Below, piece after piece: positions 6,275-10,173 of a stretch of 10,173 nucleotides of DNA. Every line of letters begins with the position of its first letter. Position 1 is the first letter of the stretch. The translations under genes were made by a program, and so were the position numbers. This DNA is from Candidatus Omnitrophota bacterium (lineage in GTDB: Bacteria; Omnitrophota; Gorgyraeia; Gygaellales; Profunditerraquicolaceae). Below the pieces are notes generated by a model, which saw only the letters and a program-made list of their open reading frames with translations, did no database searches and was not told where the DNA came from. Location: the NCBI GenBank assembly GCA_029563245.1, contig JAKQSG010000045.1, forward strand, positions 1-10,173, written 5' to 3'.

Positions 6275-6654
6275 GCATTCCCTTTTTCCTGCTCATAAGC
6301 CTGCAGCACTCTTTTCTGCAGATACTCCCTAAAAATTTGAGTTATAGGATGGGCAATATCCTTATGCTCTGACTGAGAGGAACCTGCCTCCTCGATAGAA
6401 TTAACCTTTGAGCTTTCAGATAAAGAACCTGCACACTGATTGCAATACTTACTGCGAAGTTCATTCTTAAAACCACACTTAGGGCAAGGATGCTTTACCC
6501 TTCTTGAAGGCATAGCGATAAAAAGCCCGCTGGTTCCTTCAATAACCTTTATATTCCTTACCACAAAAGAGTTGTCAAAAGTCACTGTTGCATAAGCTTT
6601 GAGTTTCTTATCGGGCGAATCTTTAAGGGAAATCCTAACCTCGGTAATTTCCAT
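6265..6654 (-). CDS. spoVG: SpoVG-family regulator with an inserted zinc-ribbon-like module
   Basis: SpoVG proteins bind nucleic acid and affect septation, sporulation or virulence in Firmicutes and Borrelia. B. subtilis SpoVG is about 97 residues and this one is 129. Residues 1-52 match the family start: MEITEVRI, FVVRNIKVIEG and GLFIAMPSRR. Residues 97-124 match its end: HKDIAHPITQIFREYLQKRV. Between them, where B. subtilis has only a short loop, lie CPKC (57-60), ten residues, CNQC (71-74), and a Ser/Glu-rich linker. This is a CX2C-X10-CX2C zinc-ribbon pattern embedded in the domain. The ATG follows a run of seven Gs. The stop codon TAG is nt 8-10 of the tRNA-Gln gene. The role here is unknown; zinc-dependent RNA or DNA binding is inference. 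Confidence 0.9.
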   Translation of the reverse strand: MEITEVRISLKDSPDKKLKAYATVTFDNSFVVRNIKVIEGTSGLFIAMPSRRVKHPCPKCGFKNELRSKYCNQCAGSLSESSKVNSIEEAGSSQSEHKDIAHPITQIFREYLQKRVLQAYEQEKGNAAR

Positions 6655-6660
6655 AAGTTA

Positions 6661-6667
6661 CCCCCCC
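6661..6667 (-). promoter_or_regulatory. Homopolymeric G7 ribosome binding site for spoVG
   Basis: The minus strand reads AAAGGGGGGGTAACTT and then ATG. The seven-G run replaces a normal AGGAGG, with six bases to the start. It lies in the widest intergenic gap of the window (37 nt after ispE). Confidence 0.55.
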
Positions 6668-6691
6668 TTTATCCGAAATAAACCCTGCTGG

Positions 6692-7558
6692 CTAAACCGT
6701 ACTCACCGCAAAAATATGCAAAGATTTATATTTTCTCCTTAGAATCTCAGCCAGCCTAAAGGCCTTTTTGCGCGATGGAACAATTCCGAAAACTGCCGGC
6801 CCGCTCCCGGACATAAGCACATGGGTTAACCCCAGGCTTAAAAGTAAATCCTCAGCACGTTTTACTTGTGGATATAATTTAATTGTTACCTGCTCCAAGC
6901 TATTAAAGAGTAAATTAAAAGCAGGGAGGGCCTTATTTTTAGCCAGTGTTGAAGTTAATATTTTAACATTGCAAGGCGGCTTTGTCAACCCCGGAAAACT
7001 ATCCCATTTATTGTATATTAATGGCGTGGAGACATGTATTTTAGGCACAATGAGCAGATGCCAAAGCCTGACCTTATTAAGGCCCCATATCGGCTCTACT
7101 CTCTCTCCCCTGCCGAGACCATAAGCAAAAGGCTTCTCATAGATAAAGAAAGGGACATCGCTTCCTATGCTAACGGCGAGCTTTGCTAATCTATCCCTGG
7201 AAAGCCTTAAACCCCATAGCTTATTTAAACCTAATAAAACAACAGCGGCATTAGAAGAGCCTCCCCCTAATCCTGCGCCTATAGGGATACGTTTTATTAT
7301 TTTTATATCCAGGCCTCTTAAAGGAGAGAATTTATTCTGTAATAACTTAGCTGCCTTAAAACAAAGATTTCCCTCACCCACAGGCAAGCTCTTATCATCA
7401 GAACTAACCGTAATTGCATTATCCCTGCGGTTTCTTAAAGTTATTGAATCAAAAAGGCTGATTCTCTCAAAGACCGTCCTTATACTGTGGTAATTATCCG
7501 GACGCTTATTGATAACTTGAAGGTAAAGATTTACTTTAGCGAAGGATTTAAGGTCCAA
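6692..7558 (-). CDS. ispE: 4-diphosphocytidyl-2-C-methyl-D-erythritol kinase
   Basis: ATP-dependent GHMP kinase of the MEP pathway. It phosphorylates CDP-methylerythritol on the way to isopentenyl diphosphate. The 288-residue product has the family start FAKVNLYLQVINKRPDNYH, with catalytic Lys8. It also has the glycine-rich ATP loop PIGAGLGGGSSNAA (92-105), GSDVPFF with catalytic Asp134, and the C-terminal MSGSGPAVFGI motif. The start is TTG at 7558. I see no ATG or GTG just upstream in frame, and the family N-terminus begins directly after it. An AGGA lies only about three bases before it, so translation may be modest or coupled to the transketolase gene, which ends 10 nt earlier. ispE near prs is conserved across several phyla. 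Confidence 0.95.
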   Translation of the reverse strand: MDLKSFAKVNLYLQVINKRPDNYHSIRTVFERISLFDSITLRNRRDNAITVSSDDKSLPVGEGNLCFKAAKLLQNKFSPLRGLDIKIIKRIPIGAGLGGGSSNAAVVLLGLNKLWGLRLSRDRLAKLAVSIGSDVPFFIYEKPFAYGLGRGERVEPIWGLNKVRLWHLLIVPKIHVSTPLIYNKWDSFPGLTKPPCNVKILTSTLAKNKALPAFNLLFNSLEQVTIKLYPQVKRAEDLLLSLGLTHVLMSGSGPAVFGIVPSRKKAFRLAEILRRKYKSLHIFAVSTV

Positions 7559-7568
7559 TTTTCCTGGT

Positions 7569-8498
7569 TTAGCGAAGCAGTTCTTGAGCGGACTTCTCTA
7601 TATCTAGGCTTGTAAGGCTATATTCTTTTAAAAGCTCCAAAGGGTCCCCCGACTGGCCGAATCTATTCTTTATCCCCATGCGTATGACCTTAGTAGGATG
7701 TTTCTCGGAGACCACCTCATCAATACTTGAGGCAAGCCCTCCGATTATAGTATGCTCTTCACAGACTATAATACCGCGGGTCTGAGAAGCGGCATTGATA
7801 ATCGTTTCCGCATCCATAGGCCTTAAGGTGTGTAAATTTATCAAACGGGCGCTAATCCCTTTCTTAGCGAGGCTTTCTACTGCCAGCATAGCCTGATTCA
7901 CCATTATACCGCAGGCTATAATTGTTAAATCGTTACCTTCGGTTAAAACCTGGGCTTTGCCAAATTCAAATACATTCTTACTTGTTAACGTAGGAACCTT
8001 GGGCCTGCCAAGCCTTATATAGAAAGGGCCCTTAGTCTTGGCAGCAACCTTTATAGCATCTGCCGTCTGCGGCCCATCGCAAGGAACAATAATATTCATG
8101 TTAGGAATAACCCGCATAAGCGCAAGATCTTCCAGGGCTTGGTGACTTGCCCCATCGGGGCCTACGCTTATTCCGGCATGAGTAGCTACAATCTTAACAT
8201 TAAAATTATTATAACAAACTGAATTGCGCACCTGATCCCATGCGCGCCCGGAGGCAAATATTGCAAAGGTAGATAGAAAAACTGTTTTGCCGCAAGAAGC
8301 AAGCCCTGCGGCAGTTGCCATCATATTCTGCTCGGCAACCCCAAAATTAAAAAACCTGTCGGGGAATTCCTTAGCAAATAGATTAGTACGGGTAGAGCTG
8401 GACAAATCAGCATCTAAAGCTACGATATCCTTATTTTCCCTGCCTAACTCAACCAGGGTCTGCCCGTAAACATCCCTCTGAAATAGTTGCTCTGACAT
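7569..8498 (-). CDS. Transketolase, C-terminal (pyrimidine-binding) subunit
   Basis: Second half of a split thiamine-diphosphate transketolase that moves two-carbon ketol units between sugar phosphates. In 309 residues it carries the pyrimidine-binding domain, with FNFGVAEQNMMATAAGLA (50-67) and cofactor-activating Glu56. It also has FASGRAWDQVRNSVCY, GPDGASHQALEDLALMR and the C-terminal domain with LHTLRPMDAETI and VCEEHTIIGGL. The AEQNM signature and lack of the N-terminal domain fit the split transketolase family rather than DXS. The ATG lies one base after the N-subunit stop (TAATATG), so the two are presumably co-translated and assemble as a heteromer. The sugar substrates cannot be told from sequence. 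Confidence 0.93.
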   Translation of the reverse strand: MSEQLFQRDVYGQTLVELGRENKDIVALDADLSSSTRTNLFAKEFPDRFFNFGVAEQNMMATAAGLASCGKTVFLSTFAIFASGRAWDQVRNSVCYNNFNVKIVATHAGISVGPDGASHQALEDLALMRVIPNMNIIVPCDGPQTADAIKVAAKTKGPFYIRLGRPKVPTLTSKNVFEFGKAQVLTEGNDLTIIACGIMVNQAMLAVESLAKKGISARLINLHTLRPMDAETIINAASQTRGIIVCEEHTIIGGLASSIDEVVSEKHPTKVIRMGIKNRFGQSGDPLELLKEYSLTSLDIEKSAQELLR

Positions 8499-8499
8499 A

Positions 8500-9321
8500 T
8501 TAAGCCAATTCCTTTAAGGCCTGCTGAGATTCTTCCTGGGTAGGGGCACGCCCATGGAAATCGCAGATATTCTCCATGAAAGAAACACCCTTTCCTTTAA
8601 TTGTATGTGCAATAATTATAGACGGCTTACCCTTGACTGACCCGGCTTCTTCGTAAGCCGACAATATCTCTTCCATATTATGGCCGTTTATCTCTATAGT
8701 GTGCCACCCAAAAGAGCGCCACTTATCTACTATCGGCTCTAGGCTCATAACATTACATGTTTTACCGTCGATCTGAAAACCGTTGTAATCCAATATTGCG
8801 CAAAGGTTATCGCATTTATAATGCGCAGCCGCCATAGCCGCTTCCCAGATATTACCCTCTTGTATTTCGCCATCACCCATAAGCACGTAAGCTCTATACC
8901 CCTTCTTATCAATTCTGGCAGCTAAACTAATGCCTAAGGCAACAGAAAGCCCCTGTCCCAGGGATCCGGAAGCAGACTCTACCCCGGGCGTACGACGGTC
9001 AGGATGCCCCTGCAACAACGAACCCAGTTGCCTTAAGGTAAAAAGTTTATCTTCGGGAAAATACCCAGTGGCTGATAAAAGGGCATACCATAAAGGACAG
9101 CAATGGCCCTTTGACATATGAAACCTGTCCCGGTCAGGCCATTTTGGATTCTTGGGGTCATGCCTTAACACAGAAAAAAATAAGGCAGTAATTAAATCCG
9201 CCGAAGAAAGGCTTCCTCCCGGATGGCCTGAGCCTGCCTTAGCAATCATCCGTATAATTAACCGCCTTATGTTTTTTGCCTTGGCTTCTAAATCCCTTAG
9301 ATTATCCTTAGTATATTTCAT
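8500..9321 (-). CDS. Transketolase, N-terminal (pyrophosphate-binding) subunit
   Basis: First half of the split transketolase. The 273-residue product has AGSGHPGGSLS with His33, FHMSKGH with His74, QGHPD, and GSLGQGLSVALG. Its thiamine-diphosphate/Mg site is GDGEIQEGNIWEA (150-162) with Asp151, plus DYNG with Asn181. That 30-residue spacing equals the Asp-Asn spacing of full-length transketolases. It ends near HGRAPTQEE with a short helix. The start overlaps the stop of the TPR gene by four bases (ATGA). Together with the downstream subunit it would supply pentose phosphates, hence ribose 5-phosphate for Prs further along the cluster; the flux direction is inference. Confidence 0.94.
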   Translation of the reverse strand: MKYTKDNLRDLEAKAKNIRRLIIRMIAKAGSGHPGGSLSSADLITALFFSVLRHDPKNPKWPDRDRFHMSKGHCCPLWYALLSATGYFPEDKLFTLRQLGSLLQGHPDRRTPGVESASGSLGQGLSVALGISLAARIDKKGYRAYVLMGDGEIQEGNIWEAAMAAAHYKCDNLCAILDYNGFQIDGKTCNVMSLEPIVDKWRSFGWHTIEINGHNMEEILSAYEEAGSVKGKPSIIIAHTIKGKGVSFMENICDFHGRAPTQEESQQALKELA

Positions 9322-10173
9322 TGCTTAAGGCCTTTTAGCTTTTCCTCAACCTTTTCCTGATCGGGATTAAGTCTTAAAGATTCCCGCCAGTTGATCCCGG
9401 CATTATCCTTATCCCTCATCTTAAAGTATACATCTCCCAAGTGATCGAATATAACCGCATCAGGCATTAAAGATACCGCCTTGATTAAGGTGTCCCTTGA
9501 TTCCTTAAGTTTCCCCTTCTTGTAAAGAAGCCAACCCAAGCTATCCAAATAAGCGCCATTATCGGGCTCAAGCGCAAGGGCCCTTTTAATTAATCCCTCT
9601 GCTTCTTTAAGGTTTTTATTATCCTCTACGTAAGTATATCCTAAAAAATTCAGCGCCTGCGCATAATCGGGCTTTAAGGATATTGCCTTTTCAAGCGATT
9701 CTTCTGCAGAGACGCTCTCCTTAAGTTCGGTGTAGACTACTCCCAGATAAAAATGTACCTCGGGGTCATTAGGCGCAAGGACCGATATAATGCGGTAGGT
9801 ATCTTTCGCTTCTTGTATTTTCCCTTGCCTGATATACAAACCCGCCAATACTTTGTATATCTCTACATCTTTAGGGTTAAGCCTTACGGCACCCTTAAGT
9901 GCTAACTCGTATTCTTCAGTCGCAAGATCAAACTTTCCTTCTGCCAAATTCAATATAGCTAATAAGGCATGCGGCTCTGAAGCCTCAGGATTAATCTTAA
10001 CAGCTTGGTCTAACGAATCCTTTGCCCTTTTAATCTCGTTTTTTCTTGCCAGGGTTAGCGCTAAATTAAAATGCGTCAGATAATTATCCCAGTCTAACCT
10101 TAATGCCTGCTCATACTCCTTAACAGCCAGGTCTAATTGGCCCACATCGTCGTAATACAAGGCCATTATATAA
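9318..10173 (-). CDS. TPR-repeat protein, N-terminus beyond window edge
   Basis: Scaffold-type protein made of 34-residue helix-turn-helix repeats. About eight TPRs are visible, beginning near Met1 of the visible frame and at residues 29, 63, 101, 135, 169, 204 and 237. Examples are DPEVHFYLGVVYTELK and AQALNFLGYTYVEDNKN. The frame stays open to the window end through Tyr-Ile before the ATG at 10166. That Met occupies position 7 of the first repeat, so it is internal and the true start lies outside. The last two repeats, with YLDSLGWLLYKKGKLKES and FDHLGDVYFKM, resemble the end of the TPR proteins found upstream of lolB-ispE in Pseudomonas. A signal peptide or lipobox cannot be checked. The precise function is unknown. 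Confidence 0.88.
   Translation of the reverse strand, partial: YIMALYYDDVGQLDLAVKEYEQALRLDWDNYLTHFNLALTLARKNEIKRAKDSLDQAVKINPEASEPHALLAILNLAEGKFDLATEEYELALKGAVRLNPKDVEIYKVLAGLYIRQGKIQEAKDTYRIISVLAPNDPEVHFYLGVVYTELKESVSAEESLEKAISLKPDYAQALNFLGYTYVEDNKNLKEAEGLIKRALALEPDNGAYLDSLGWLLYKKGKLKESRDTLIKAVSLMPDAVIFDHLGDVYFKMRDKDNAGINWRESLRLNPDQEKVEEKLKGLKQ

Noticed and set aside
6768..7124. Open frame of 118 codons on the plus strand inside ispE
   Set aside because: It lies entirely opposite ispE and its product has no recognisable motif. It looks like a by-product of the codon pattern of the real gene.
7569..9321. Transketolase halves as a frameshifted single gene
   Set aside because: A clean TAA followed by ATG separates complete domains, and stand-alone N and C subunits are an established family arrangement.
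7569..9321. The pair as a split 1-deoxyxylulose-5-phosphate synthase feeding IspE
   Set aside because: The second subunit has the GVAEQNM signature of transketolases. DXS normally reads IAEQH and has a different domain connection.

Overview
This window is a dense, single-strand block of bacterial housekeeping genes. All 14 protein genes and one tRNA read on the minus strand, so the transcribed order runs from high to low coordinates. Gaps are 0 to 37 nt, several genes overlap, and no stretch over 40 nt lacks a gene. Both end genes run off the window: the TPR gene loses its 5' part at the right edge and dnaB its last codons at the left edge. There is no mobile element, CRISPR array, phage gene or recognisable terminator.

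Layout in transcription order: TPR-repeat protein (10173-9318), split transketolase N and C subunits (9321-8500, 8498-7569), ispE (7558-6692), an unusual spoVG (6654-6265), tRNA-Gln(UUG) (6274-6204), glmU (6192-4939), prs (4936-3998), rplY/ctc (3975-3280), pth (3283-2711), rpsF (2696-2409), ssb (2392-1949), rpsR (about 1959-1681), rplI (1659-1216) and dnaB (1214-1).

The organism is a bacterium of moderate-to-low GC using ATG, GTG and TTG starts. The order combines two arrangements known from distant phyla. TPR...ispE-tRNA-Gln-prs-rplY-pth is typical of many Proteobacteria. ispE...spoVG-glmU-prs-ctc-pth is typical of Firmicutes. The rpsF-ssb-rpsR-rplI-dnaB replication/ribosome block follows directly. 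Together with the split transketolase and the modified SpoVG, this suggests a deep-branching uncultured lineage. Candidatus Omnitrophota is my best guess, but this is inference and no marker in the window proves it.

Functionally the block links precursor supply (transketolase to ribose 5-phosphate, Prs to PRPP, IspE to isoprenoids, GlmU to UDP-GlcNAc for the wall) with translation (tRNA-Gln, L25, Pth, S6, S18, L9) and replication (SSB, DnaB).

The most interesting features are at the centre. SpoVG carries a four-cysteine zinc-ribbon-like module inserted inside its conserved domain. Its stop codon also lies within the mature tRNA-Gln sequence (nt 8-10), so tRNA maturation and complete SpoVG translation from the same transcript molecule should be mutually exclusive.
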